A DNA stretch of 64,000 bases from Jaapia argillacea MUCL 33604 (Eukaryota > Basidiomycota > Agaricomycetes > Jaapiales > Jaapiaceae), in assembly GCA_000697665.1 (NCBI GenBank), contig KL197725.1:1-64000 (forward strand), given 5' to 3'. The translations under genes were made by a program, and so were the position numbers. The notes below the pieces were generated by a model. It saw only the letters and a program-made list of their open reading frames with translations. It made no database searches and was not told the origin of the DNA. Below are positions 34,322 through 46,573 of the stretch, in pieces; position 1 is the first letter of the stretch, and each line of letters begins with the position of its first letter.

Positions 34322-35655
34322 GTTCGACCAAAACGTCGACAATCTCATCGACAAGACCTCAGATACCGAATCGCTAGTGACGGAGGCATTCGATCTCATT
34401 GACTGGTTTGCCATGACCTCATACAATCAATATACATATACCCGAGACGACAAGCGTATTTCCGTCAACCTGGACAAGGTCCTTAGAGAGATGATCAGTC
34501 ACGGAAAAGGTTGTGGTGGCGACAGAGGGAGACACTATGCCGTATGCTCTGTTGTGGCTTGCGGCAGAGAGGAAGATGAGGATGACAGACGTCGTCTCCT
34601 CCGTGAACTCGGTGAGACTTGGCTCTCACACGTCCTCTTCGTTTGTGAGTGGTTTTACATCTTTGTTTCGACGGCTTTCATCAGATCTCTATGCATAGTC
34701 AAGGCAAACTCGTCTCACTCCACCTCAAGCAATCTACGTCATTCGAAAGACGCAACTCCTACTTGGTCGGATACAACGACGGCGCTCATCAACCACCAGC
34801 ACGATCGACGCGAAGAGGTGCGTTAGTACTATCTACCAGTTGCTCCCCATAGAACTTCCCTGTCTATCTGTCATCATCGTAACTTCTCATACGAGATGGC
34901 TTCCCATGCGTCATCACTGGGATCCCCGATGAATACAACCCGAACTTAGATCCCGAGGACCTGAAAGACGACGGTGCGACCTCTTTAATCGAAACACACA
35001 TTCTCCCTCTCGGCATGGCTACACCCAATTCCAACAGACCCAACTCGAAGGAGGTGCGTTCTCATTCATCTACTCTACTCATCCTTCTGAAGACGTTTTG
35101 CTGAAGCACTCATCGGCTTTGACCACCTTCAATATCCTCCGCCAATACGCCGGCATCCCCGTGGCGAGCCTTGAAGCCCTGGGAGAAAACATCAATTATC
35201 CTGGTAACGGTTTAATACTCTATCAACCCGTTCATCGGGGATTCGACCACTTTCGTTGGAGCCTGCAAGGAACGAATGTAAATCTATTTTGATTACCTTT
35301 ATCCTACTCAATGGTACGCTTACCGGCCTCCAGGTTGCTAACACCTACAACATTGTGACCCATTCATTCGGCCATGGGATGCTCCGCCCTTACCCAACAC
35401 AGATAACTTTCGTCGACCAGAGCTCCCCCGCACGAACATCCTCACGACCAACCTGCCTGGATTGCGAACTCAAATCAGACCCATGAAAAGGGAATCCCGT
35501 TACCAGGCCCAATATTCATTCGGATTCATCATGCTATTGCGTGCGTCCTCCACACCAGCGGAGCTGGAAAGTTCTTGAGCAAGTTTATCGATGATTTTGG
35601 TGACTCAGAGGGAGGTGGAGTAGTCTGTGGAGACGACTTTGTAGCGTGGCAGGTA
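34322..35655 (+). pseudogene. HNH-endonuclease-like protein gene, probably damaged
   Basis: Plus-strand segments in the order expected for the Agaricomycete HNH-domain family: FDQNVDNLIDKTSDTESLVT to RRRLLRELG (34322-34610); an intron GTGAGA...CATAG; KANSSHSTSSNLRHSKDATP to an intron GTGCGT (34690-34820); LLIRDGFPCVITGIPDEYNP and TSLIETHILPLGMATP (34890-35055), where RDG-PCVITG and ETHILPL are the HNH-type region; FNILRQYAGIPVASLEALGE (35115-35280); NTYNIVTHSFGHGMLRP (35335-35400); RIHHAIACVLHTSGAGKFLS (35520-35640). At least one junction (before RDGF) has an in-frame stop and another (near 35420-35480) changes frame, so this looks damaged rather than functional. Divergent from family G copy C. 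Confidence 0.5.
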
Positions 35656-35784
35656 CGTGGGGGCATTCAGAGTTGTTTTCAGGATCGCTTCGTGTTTTCG
35701 TAGGGAGGACACCGATCTTCCATCTACGCAGAGTTGGCTCTGTACCTCTACCAGAATGCGAATCATGCCGACTTAATACTCTTC

Positions 35785-36030
35785 TTCCCTCCTTCCGCCA
35801 CTCCTTCTACTTCCTATAGCTGTGATGGGTGGGTTCGTTATCCGCGTGGTTTCAGCTTATGCTTTGGCTCCTTGGCGGTGAGTTTTCAACGTGTCTTCGC
35901 ACTGGACATGTTTGACGGTGTCGGAGGCAGGATTTCGCCTCATTTGTTCCGGACAACAGTTCGTTACCTTCTGGCGTCTACACCTCGGATTTTCGGATAT
36001 CCGGGCTTTTGCATGGAACCGCTTGGGCTG
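35785..36030 (+). pseudogene. 3'-end fragment of a third family L gene
   Basis: Corresponds to the last codons and 3' flank of the family L gene at 32200-32440: tgtgatgggtgggttcgtta, tatgctttggctcct, ttggcggtgagttt and cgacagttcgttacc-like words align in order. Only the 3' end survives, next to the HNH-like gene. Confidence 0.5.
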
Positions 36031-36926
36031 TAATCTACCTACATCATCACTGACTCTACCCATCACCACCGAATCTACTTACACCACCATCGAGTTACAA
36101 AATTTTGGCTCGGAGTCAAGGTGTGCTTTGCGATAATGTCCAAGATCTCACGATTGACAGACGGGAAAGAAGGTCACGGACGATGACGAGGACTATCGAC
36201 CTCGATTTGTAGCACCATGAGGATAATGGTCGGTGTGGAAATTGAAGGGTCATGTGCGATCTCAGACCAGAGCAAATGTGCTATCGAATCTGCTGCAAGC
36301 GCTTCAGAGAAGAGAAGAGGAGGGGTTCGATAGGCGTTGGGTCTCTGTCTGAGGATACCGTGAGGAATGGTTTGGTGTTGTGTAGTTCGGCTGGATGTTG
36401 GAAGGCTTGCGAATGACGGGGTTGTGTTGTACGAGGGTGGTTTTCTTTGACATCCGAGGAGGTAGAACGTGGGCAATTCGTTCAAGTTGGGCCATCAAGG
36501 GGCTACAATGGAACGTCATTCATCGTAAGTTCGTCAGTTTATCAAAATCCATTGTATAATTTTATTTCAGACCAGCCACGCTATCGGTGCCTTTCGCAGA
36601 TCGCACCATCTTTATACCTAACGCTCAAGTCCCTTCCCTTCGATTCCTTCGCGCGCATACACCCTTCGCGACTATCCGGCATTCCTACATTCTGGAAGTC
36701 CGGCGACTTATCACTCAAGTATGGACATCGAGTGATGGATGCTTAGGCGTTGAGCGCTGAAGTATTCAACTGGGCAGTTTGGCTAACCCCACATGTTTGA
36801 CCCAGTCGTTCTAAAAGTGAATACCGAACTACTGTACACAAATATGCTATGGACTCCGAGACGCTGCACCGAAGGGTAACGACTTCGAAGACGATACGGT
36901 GTTGATTGGGAATGGTGTGCATACAA
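36031..36926. other. Intergenic; partial copy of the duplicated S segment
   Basis: 36300-36560 resembles the start of the duplicated segments at 38.8-39.06 and 44.5-44.73 kb (gaggataccgtgag, gtagttcggctggatgttgg, gttgggccatcaaggggct, then catcgtaagt). No gene recognised. Confidence 0.4.
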
Positions 36927-38255
36927 CTATAGATGAGGGATGAAGGTTGTCCAATAAACATTCTCGAATGCCCCAGGAGGGAGAGAGCGAAGCGATGTGA
37001 ATGCAAGGACTAGCAGTGCAATACGTGCAATGACATATATAATAGATGTGGCTGGTACGACGAAGCCTATCAATATGGCACTAAACAGTGATTCTTCCGG
37101 AGATTGAAACGCGCTCACTGCCAGAAGCGGTGCCGAAGTGACGACGACAGCGGACACACGCCAGATGAGCTGCTGCGCATGAGAAGGAAATTGGAGAGAC
37201 CAAGCAAAACAATGAATCGCCCCGAACACACAGGCGATGAATGCCGAAATCCATGCGACGAGACTATCCTCCGTATCATCGAGGTCTCCTGCATAGAATG
37301 TCGGTACCTGGAGAGCTTTCCGATCGATGCTGGGGAGGAGCAAGGGTAGGATGACAGCTTCCCTGAGGAGATAGTAGGGGAATGAGAAAACTCTTGCCAG
37401 AGGATGATCCCTCTTCGCCATGCCCCACGCTTCTGAAAACACAGCTCGCGTTCCCGATTTGAATCGGGAAGCGATACGGACAAAGCCATTTCTCCCCTTG
37501 TGATGGTCCTCGGCTCCATTTTCGGCTTCACCCCCCTTCTCAAGTACTTCGTTGTCGTATGGAGTGGGCCGCTCACGAAGGGTATACGGGTAATGGACAT
37601 CGGCAGGTTTATTCCACCAAAACCAGTAGGTGGCCAGGTTGAGGACTGTGAATGCAAGGGTAGCGATTTCGAGTTCGGTAATGGGGAGACGCTTGATGAC
37701 ACGGGCCAAACATTGAAGAATGAACCACGTCGTTTGTACCAAGACAAGTCCTTTCGATAGTGCATCGCGTTTGCTTCTATCTTGTATGTGAGCCTCTGTG
37801 ATGGGTGGATATTCGTCGAACAAGAAGTCGCTGAGATGGGCACTGTTGGGTAGGATTACCTCCACAGGCACCTCCATCCTTCCTCGAACCCGCATAAAGC
37901 CACCCATCAGAGTGAAGAACCCATGAGTCTTCGTCCACCCACGTTCTGCGACTCAGTATCAGAATGCTTGAGACGAGAAACTCAGAAATTCAGTTCAGAC
38001 AACCGCACCTGAATGAGCCTTTGCGATACGACGAGCACAAAACCACTGCTTCATTGCCCATAAAATCGTCAACTCTGGTGCAATCAACGCCATCAACATA
38101 AGGCCCACACGGCGGAAAGTAATTTCGATTGATGTTTCATAAGGACCTGGGATATTCGGATGGACAGCAACCCAGGTGCAGGAGAAGACCGTCGTAAGGC
38201 AACTGGAAACAATGCCCCACATCGTCCTGTTATTGCAGACATCAGAAACAGACAT
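36927..38255 (-). CDS. Polytopic membrane protein, family M copy 1
   Basis: Two minus-strand exons (38255-38009 and 37945-36927) joined through a GTGCGG...CGCAG intron give 421 residues. Exon 1 carries a TM helix with MWGIVSSCLTTVFSCTWVAV and HPNIP, and a second helix LMLMALIAPELTILWAMKQW. The junction gives the family motif ERGWTKTHGFFTLMGGFM. Next comes IQDRSKRDALSKGLVLVQTT with WFILQCLARVIKRLPITELE, helices near 215-240, 270-290, 330-350 and 375-395, and the C-terminal motif FTSLRSLPPGAF...YWTTFIPHL. This architecture (MGGF / IQDRSKGDxLSKxLxxxQTTWF / PITELExxTLAFAxLN) is a widespread fungal membrane-protein family of unknown function. All signatures are present and the frame is intact. Three further copies lie in the window. 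Confidence 0.87.
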
Positions 38256-38699
38256 GGTGCCAGTGGATTAGATGGTAAGAAACGACTGAGCGGATGAGGA
38301 TGCAATGGCGAGTAAGTTTTCCAACCAAGAGGTGGCCAAGATCTGAATCGGGAATGTCCTCTTCCGTAACGTGGCCCTCGCTATCGGTGTACGTTATCTG
38401 GCTGAATTCTTCAAAACAAGACTTCATCTCCACGAATCCATGCATTTTCGGTGTCTGCACGCGTCTATTCCTTCAATAACAAGCAGATTTATCACAACCT
38501 CGAGCTTGGGAGAGGATTGACCTCATCAATTCACGTGACCCTCCATGCACGCGATGATCACCTCCCAGCCGTTTGCCTTCGTGTCTCGCGCTTGCGCCTT
38601 ACAACGTTTGAAAGACGAACGTCAACCTTGTCCTAATATCCACACGTCCCCCAAAGACAATGCCCCACGGACCCAGCCATCTTCTCAAGTCTCAAGGTC

Positions 38700-40680
38700 G
38701 CGATCGACCTCACTTGACCACCTTCGGTCCTTCATGAGTACCAGGTTAGCTTACTTATCATCCATTTCACTCTTGTTCTGAATCTCGCGTTTTTTCCAAC
38801 AGGTTCAGCATGTTCATTCCTGAAGTTCGAAAAGGATTCCGCCAACAACGGCTCTGGATACCTCGAGGACAGGTTTGGTGAGGAATGAGAGTGTTGCACT
38901 GTTAGGCTGGACGCTTGATGGGTCATCGGATGTCGGAGATGCGTTCGCCGAGGGTGGGACGTTTGAGAACGGAGAGATTAAGGGCGAGGTAGAACTTGGG
39001 AAGCTCGCCTCGAGTTGGTCCGTTGTGATATTCCTGAAATGCCGCCCATCGTAAGTCGATCCCTTTCTCGAAACTCATCTTCTTGCCGATTTTTGGCTCT
39101 GTCCCATTAGCGCCGTTCGCAGCCCTCGCATTACAAGCATTACATCTTCCCCGCTACCTCACCAATTGGCCCAGCCAACCCCACTACTCACTGACTCAAG
39201 TATCAAATGCATTGCACCAACTATATCCATCCTTCGAGGTCGTCCTCCCAGAACACCGACCTGCATCGCCACGCCATCTTTCGTGCACAACGGCTACACA
39301 TGGCGATCGGCTTCATACCCCCTCCAACTCGTTCGCATGCATATACCCGTCTTTCGCCTTCCCAGGATAGTTTGAGGAGAGGTTTGGTGAGAAATGCGGT
39401 GGGAGGATCACGTATGATTAGGTTGGATGTTGGTTGGGTTTGGATGTCATGGGCGTGTTATACGAGGGTGGTGTATGCTGAGAACGGAGGTTTGGGGATG
39501 AGGTAGCACTTGTGGAACTCGCCTGATGTTGGGCCATCGAGGAGTTTCACTGAAGTGCCATCCATCGTAAGTCCATCTGTTTGTCGAATCTCATCTTGTT
39601 AATTTTCTCCAGGTCACTCTACGGCGCCGTTCGCAAACCCCTTATCACCACCGTCATATCGTCCTCTTCCCTATCTCACCGAATCTCTGAACCGATCCCA
39701 CTACTTGGCTGGCCCACTTGTTGGACGTATTGCACCAACCGCACACTCATCTCCCCCGAAGCACCTACTTTTCTCGCCATGCGTCGTTCACCTAATGCAT
39801 ACGCTATCTCCCCTCCAACCCCTTCGTATGCATATACCCATCGTTCGCCTCCCTTCCATTGTGATAGGGTTTTGGATGAGGTGTTTGGTGAGGGGAACCT
39901 TGGAGAAGAGAGGTGCTTTGGTTGTTTGCGATGGATGGATATCACTCAGCGGGGAATGGATAAAGCGATGCCTCGTTATTATTTCCGAGTTGCCACACAC
40001 AGCCCTTGTAAGTCCTCCTTTTCACACACCCAATTTCATCTCTGATGAAACCGCCCATAGGGGTGGTTCCTCATCCATTCATGGATAGAACTCCTTCCTA
40101 CCGATGCTCTCCACGCAACCTTCGACGACCATTCTGTACCCCTCACCAAATCTCGACTGCCCTACTCGCTCGAACATCCAGTTCCGTCTTCCGTACATGC
40201 TCACCGGACTCATCTTCTCGTCCGTTCTTGCCGCCGTCTCACCTCATCTGACTGCTGTTTATCCCATCAGAATTTACCAACCAAACCCCCTGCCACCCCA
40301 TTTCGAGACACTTGCGCTCGTCGGAAGACATGGAATCTCCCAGTTACTCGACGCTCGACGTTCTCGAATATATTGGGGTGCGAAACACTCGTTCCAATCT
40401 CTGGATGTCTTTGATTCCAGTGGCTTTGGATGGCTTTGATTCGAATAGCTTTGGATGACTTTTCGCCTTTGTGAACCCGCCTCCACTGGATCTGTGTAGG
40501 GTTTTATGATTGGAAGCAGACGTGGGTAGGGTCTGGATCTTGGCGACGGCGTGGATACGGGAAGTCGAGTTTTGAGTTTTGTTTCGAAGAGTTTGTAGTT
40601 GGGGGCTTTTGAAGCGTAATTGGGTCGGTTTGTCAGCATGGATGTGTCGTTGTTGGCTCAAATATTTTGGTTCAGGTCTT
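38700..40680. repeat. Duplicated segment S1 (matches 44410-46330)
   Basis: Aligns collinearly with 44410-46330: both begin ggttagcttactta.c.tccatttc, share the acceptor-like ttcccaacaggttca.ca, the gcgccgttcgcag block, the cccactacttggctggccca block, ccgcccataggggtggttcctcat, and end with gtcgttgttggctc.a.attt. Within it are two tandem units of about 0.5 kb (about 39040-39550 and 39550-40050), each starting ccatcgtaagtc and containing ggcgccgttcgca and gcatgcatatacc or gtatgcatataccc. Open frames exist on the plus strand with splice-like signals, but stops are frequent and I could not identify a product. Confidence 0.7.
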
Positions 40681-41117
40681 CCGCCTTCGCATGCTCAACC
40701 GCTCCGAAGCACATCGAACTTTCTCGGTTTCCTTACAATACCGATCGTCCGACACGGCCGCCCAGCTGGCTCCTCCGAGTCTCGACGATCCACTCTTCAA
40801 CCACTCCCTCACTGATCTCCTGCCTACTCACTGGATCTAGGACGACATTCTCCCTGAACCAACAAGCACGGTGCGACTAGGTACGATTCCTCCTTGTCCG
40901 CCAAGTCTCGTGTTGTCATCTCATGATTCTTCCCTCACGCCACTGGTCAAATCCGCGGTTTGGTTTTCTGATCCCGAATCTTTAACCTAGTCGTTCAAGA
41001 TGTGAATGGTGAACCGCCGTACACAAATGATATACAATACACTCCGAGACACCACAAAAAGAGTAATCAAGTTCGAAGAGGAGACCGCTCGATTGAGGAT
41101 AGATGATGTGAGTGCAA

Positions 41118-42370
41118 CTACAGATGAGGGATGAATGTCGTCCAATAAACAGTCTCGAATGCCCCAGGAGGGAGAGAGCGAAGCGATGTAAATGCGAGGA
41201 CCAGTAGTGTAATGCGTGCGATCACATACGTAACACATGTAGCCGTTATGAGAGAAAGCAACACCGAGACCGAGAAAGTTCCCGCAAACTGAAAAGTATC
41301 TCTGTACAATTGACAATCGAAATGCACTCACTAGCAAAAGTGGTGCTGAAGAGGTGGTGACAGCAGACACACGCCACATTAGCTGCTGCTTGTGAGATGG
41401 AAATTGGAGTGACCAAGCAAAACAATGAATTGCCCCGAACACGCTGGCGATGAGCGCCGAAATCCATGCAACCAAAATACCCTCCCCATTCTCGAGGTTC
41501 CCTGCATAGAATGTCGGCACCCGTAAATCCGGCGGACGGATTTTGGGGGATAAGAAGGGGTTTAGGAAAGTCGTGCCGAGGAGATAGAAGGGGACTATGA
41601 AAACTCTTCGCAGAGGAGGCTCAGTCTCCGCGTAAGTCCACGCCAGTGAAAATGCAGCTCGTATTCTGGATTTGAATCTGGTAGCAACCTGGACGAAACC
41701 ATTTCCCCCCTCGTCATAGTCCTTGGCTCCATTTTCGGCTTCACCCCCTCCTTCAAACACTTCACCGCCATGCACAGTGGGGGTGGTGTACGGGTAACGA
41801 ACATCGGCAGGTTTATTCCACCAAAACCAGTAGGTGGCCAGATTGAGAACCGTGAATGCAAGGGTAGCGATTTCGAGTTTGGTGATGGGGAGACGATTGA
41901 TGGCACGGCCCAAACATTGAAGGATGAACCATGTTGTTTGCACCAAGACGAGTCCTTTCGAAATTGCATCGCGCTTACTTCTATCTTGTATGTGAGCCTC
42001 TGTGATGGGTGGAAAATTGCTGAAGTCGATACGGTTGGAATAGGAATCCGGTACGATGACCCGCACGGGCACCTCCATCTCTCCCCGGACTTGCATGAAG
42101 CCCCCCATCAGAGCAAAGAAACCATGAGTCTTTGTCCACCCACGTTCTGCAACTCCACATCAATATTCCCTCAAGACGAGAACACCACATAAGTCGACTG
42201 CACCTGAATTAGCCTTTGCTATCCGACGAGCACCGAACCACTGCTTCATCGCCCATATGATTACCAACTCTGGTGCAATCAATGCCATCAACATGAGGCC
42301 CGCACAGCGGAAAGCAATCTCAATCGATTCCCCACATTGTCCTGTTATGGCAGACATCGGAAACAGACAT
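41118..42370 (-). pseudogene. Family M copy 2, damaged
   Basis: Minus strand, paralogue of 36927-38255. Exon 1 starts MSVSDVCHNRTMWG at 42370, but then about 90 bases are missing relative to copy 1 (from after MWG to before SIEI), which puts the rest of exon 1 (IEIAFRCAGLMLMALIAPEL...) in another frame. The intron (42203-42147, GTGCAG...TGCAG) and exon 2 (from 42146; GWTKTHGFFALMGGFMQVRG, IQDRSKRDAISKGLVLVQTT) are conserved. Near 41.3 kb the frame changes. A 43-bp stretch at 41331-41289 has perfect intron borders (GTGAGT...TTTTCAG), and its removal restores the family C-terminus VTYVIARITLLVLAFTSLRS...YWTTFIPHL ending at 41118. With the exon 1 deletion the gene is probably dead, unless translation starts at the internal MGGF methionine (42108). 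Confidence 0.75.
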
Positions 42371-42435
42371 GGGGGATAGTCGGATGACAAGGAAATAGGG
42401 CCAGATGAAGATGTGAGGGCGAGTAAAGTAAGCAA

Positions 42436-44409
42436 ACTCTGAGTAGTGCTTCAAGTTGGGCGTTGGTGGGGAGCGAAAAGTTGAATTGATAGAGATGAAA
42501 AAGCAGTGCGTGGCCTGACATGTATAGCCCGTGAGGGCTAGAGGGCTACGAATGCCGTGAACCCGAGGCTAATGGGTCCGATGATATATTGATTTGCAGT
42601 GCAAGCGGGCGCTTGCGCAAGCTCGAAGATCAAACCTTATTGTATGCTGAAAACAGGTGAGGTCATTCCGAACAAGGTTACACTTGGTTTCGGGTCCGAA
42701 ACATTAGGAACGTGCAATATCGGTGATCTCGACAGGGACATTGGGCAATCCACTCTCAATCAAGAAGATGGTTGGATAAACGGAACTAAGTTGGGAGCGC
42801 AAAGCCGAAGCTTAGCTGCCGTTTCTCCAACCACTATCCGCCGTTGCATGCCGTTTCGCTGTGGCATATTGAGAGTTCTCGAAAAAAGAGGAGGTTACTA
42901 TGACGCTGCTGATAAGCTGACGCTTGTGAGGACTCAGTTCGGAGAACTGGACTCGGGAGACTTGAGACGTACTGTCACTCGCCTTAATTCGTTACCCAAC
43001 ATCGCATCCTATCTTTCTAACGCTTTCCACCAAACCTGGAGTCCAAAAACGACCCCGCCAACTTGAAATTCGAAGTTCTTCGTGGTGCTAGCATGGATGG
43101 AAATTTGACCATTGGTATCGACGGTTGAAACAGGCAATCGTGTCGATCGTTGAAGGATGTGGTGTCAATCCTGGGAAGATCGTCAGTTAGCCTGACCTTC
43201 CGTTACGAAAATGCTCGACACTGAAAGAAAGTACTCACTTTCTCTAACGAGAGATTCAGTCTTACCCAACCTCGGCCTCGGCCTCAACCTCTGACATTCA
43301 CATTCTGAATCCCGAGGCTCATCCGAAACCCTTCACCCATCGATCGCCATCCTATCTCGAACGTCCTGGCTGCTCCCCTGACCAAACGTCAGCCATGTGG
43401 TATACAAATGTCAATGCATCGGGGCTCACTCTCAATCTGGCCTACTCCCGAGGAAAACGGATCCAACCATCTCTGTCACAGGAGTCGAAGTCAGTATTCG
43501 AAGGCCCAAGAGGTATTAGAGATGGTGACACTGGCGTGAATATGTCGATCAAAGAAGGCCGGAGGTACCGAAACACAGAGTGGTTTCGATTCCGCGAGAT
43601 GTAGCCTTTTGAACGAGATCGTAATATAGAGAATTTCTCAAAGTGAAGAGGTCGGTGCACAGGTCTACGACATCGATCAGGGTGGGTGCTCGAATGAACG
43701 CCAAGGCCGTGGTGGGTGTTCGAGATTCGGCCTGTGGGCGAGTGCCAGTGTCGGAAGGGCTTGATAACATAGCTTGAAGCAAAAGATATAAATGTAAGCT
43801 GCCTCGTGTGCACAACAAGCCAATGCAAGCTGAGGTATCGAAGTAGTCCACGTTCAGAAAAGGTAAACGTCTCACAAGAAAGACTCAATGCCAGACCATG
43901 GGCGCCTCCTAACCCTAAAAGCTTGACATACGCATTTGGATATTTGCTAAACACAACCAAACTCCTGCTCATCGTCGCCATCGACGTCGACCATTGTTCA
44001 AGGCGTAATCTACAACTTGCTTCCACGTTCCTCGTTCCCACCAACCCACTGGCCTACCAACCTGGAAGGACTTGCGCGACGCATCTGGAATGAAAGGTAT
44101 CTCCAACGAGACTTGGACGTTGTCATTGTCGAATGCTAATGAGAGGCTAGGTGGGGTCTGAGGGCGACGCGATGACGGAGAGATATGGTCAGGGTTAGGC
44201 TGAGCGGTGCATGGGTTGTTGCTGACGAGGATGTGCACGCTCTGAGAAGGCTCGGATATCAGCGTTTGGGGAATCTGGTTGTAGCTGCCTGGTCGTTGTG
44301 CAGCTGCACCATGAACGTCAAGATCACCATCGACCTCACTCGGGTGGAGACATCGGATTAGGCGCGGAGCGATGAAAGCTTCCGATTGGAGGTTGGGCAT
44401 CGAGGGATG
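42436..44409. other. Spacer between family M copy 2 and segment S2
   Basis: Holds a 155-codon open frame (42599-43066, +; starts MQAGACASSKIKPYCM) and two overlapping minus-strand frames of 200 and 175 codons (43442-44044 and 43969-44496). None has a recognisable domain. The second minus frame contains SVHILVSNNPCTAQPN, which resembles THIFISNPCAVQPD read on the plus strand at about 59155-59200, so part of this sequence may be real, duplicated coding DNA. Confidence 0.35.
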
Positions 44410-46330
44410 GAAGGTTAGCTTACTTACCGTCCATTTCGCTCTTTTCCTGAATCTTGAGTACTTTCCCAACAGGTTCAACATATTCATTCCTGACACTTCA
44501 ACAACGATTCCGTCAACACCAGGTCTTGGTCCGAGGATACCGTGAAGACATTTGCCTGGGAGAGTGGTTCGTAGTTAGGCTGGGTGTTCGGTGGGTTATG
44601 GATATGGGAGATATGTTTTCCGAGGGTGGTGGATTTTAAGAATGGGGTGCTTAGGGGCGAGGTGGATTTTGGGGAACCCAGCTATAGTTGGCCCCGTCTA
44701 GGCGTTACGCTAAAATCCCATCCATCATAAGTCCATCTCTTTATCGTAACTGATCTTCTTGCTGATTCTTTTTCCGGTCCCATCGGCGCCGTTCGCAGAC
44801 CTCACATCACAAGCATCATATCTTCCCCGCTACTCGACTAACTCAAGTATCGAATACATTGCACCAACTATATCCATCCTTCGAGGTCGTCCCTTCCAAA
44901 ACACCCAATTTTATCCCACACCATCGCTCACCTAACGCATATATTCCATGCTCAGCTTCATATCCCCTCCAACTCATTCGCATGCATACATGCGTCGTTC
45001 ACCTTCTGAGGATAGCTTGAGGAGATGTTTAGTGAGAAATGCGATGGGAGGATCATGTATGTTCAGGCTGGATGTTGGATGGGTTATTGGATGTCATGGG
45101 CGTGTTATACGTGGGCGGTGTATCCTGAGAACGGAAGTTTGGGGGTGAGGTAGAACCTGGGGAAGAACCTGCTTCGAGTTGGGTTATCAAGGGGTTTCGT
45201 TAAATGACACCCATCGTAAGTCCACCTCCGTATCGAATCTCATTCTCTTGTTGATTTTTGTCCAGGTCACTTCATCGGCGCCGTTCGCAGACCCCTTATC
45301 CCGAGTGTCATATCGTCCTCCTCCGTATTTCACCATATCTCAGTGCCGATCCCACTACTTGGCTGGCCCACGTATTGAACGTATCGCGCCAATCGCACAT
45401 CGACCTCCCCTGAAACACCTACCTTTCTCACCATGCGTCGTTCGCCTAACGCATACGCTCTCTTCCCTCCAACTCGTTCGTTGCATATACCCGCCGTTCG
45501 CTTCTCTTCCGTTGTGATAGGGTTTTGGATGGGATCTTTTAATGAGGGGAACTTCGGAGAAGAGAGGTGGATAGGTTGTTTGCGATGGAAGGATATCACT
45601 CAGTGGGGAATGGATGAAGCAATGTTGAGCTATCCTTGCCGAGTCGTTACACATATCCTTCGTAAGTCCTCCTTTTCACACACCCAATCTAATCCCTGAT
45701 GAAACCGCCCATAGGGGTGGTTCCTCATCTACTCATGGATAGAACTCCTTCCTACCGGCTCTCTCCACGCAGCATTCGACGATCTTTGAGTCCCCCTCAC
45801 AAAAACTCGATTGCTCCACTCGCTCGAATATCCAATTCCGTTTTCCGTATATCCTCCCCAAACTCATCGTCTCGTCCTTTCTCGCCGCCGTCTCCACCAT
45901 CTGACTGGGACTTATCCCATCGCACGCTACCGACCAAACCCCCCTTCCACCCCATTTCGAGACGCACACGCTCGCCGGAAGAATAGAGTCTCCCAGTTAC
46001 TCGGCGCTCAGCGTGTCTCGAATATATTGGGATGCGAACGGTCGTTCCGATCTCTCGATGGCTTTGATTCCGGTAGCTTGGATGGCTTTCCGCCTTTGTT
46101 AACTCGACCTTACTGGACCTTCATCTGCGCGGAGTATCAGTGGCGATTGGAAGTAGACGTGAGGTGACGAGCAGGGTCAGGGTCAGGGATTTGCAGACGA
46201 TGTGGATACAGGAACGCGATTTTGAGTTTTGTTCGGAAGTTTGTAGTTGAGGTTATCGAAGCGTAATCGGGTCAGTTTGGCACGTATGTGTCGTTGTTGG
46301 CTCGTATATTTGGGTCAGGTCGTTCCAAAG
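44410..46330. repeat. Duplicated segment S2 (matches 38700-40680)
   Basis: Second copy of the segment described at 38700-40680, in the same orientation, including two internal tandem units (about 44700-45205 and 45205-45690). The shared end is followed on the left by family M copy 2 and the 42.4-44.4 spacer, so the duplicated unit appears to be 'family M gene plus S segment', about 4 kb, with extra DNA now separating the parts of the second copy. Confidence 0.7.
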
Positions 46331-46573
46331 GTTGCTTCCCGACACTGATCGGATGATTCCGTTCATATTTGGATTCTAACCCTTCACCACCTCTTGGTCA
46401 ACCTCAGCCTCGGACCATGAGTTCCGAATGATAAACATGATGGGAGTACACGTGGTCTGAGCCTACCTCGTGTTAATACCTCCTGGTTGCCACGACTTTG
46501 GAGCTTCCGATATGCATGGAATCATATGTCACAATAGACCAACCTGCATCCATCGTCCCCACTTCCCTCTTTT

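Noticed and set aside
37115-37843. 242-codon minus-strand frame overlapping family M copy 1
   Set aside because: Offset frame of the same strand as the real exon 2; no domain similarity, whereas the chosen frame matches three paralogues.
43442-44496. Two overlapping minus-strand frames of 200 and 175 codons
   Set aside because: They overlap in different frames, lack recognisable domains and have no convincing splice chain. Left unassigned, except for the short similarity noted to 59.2 kb.
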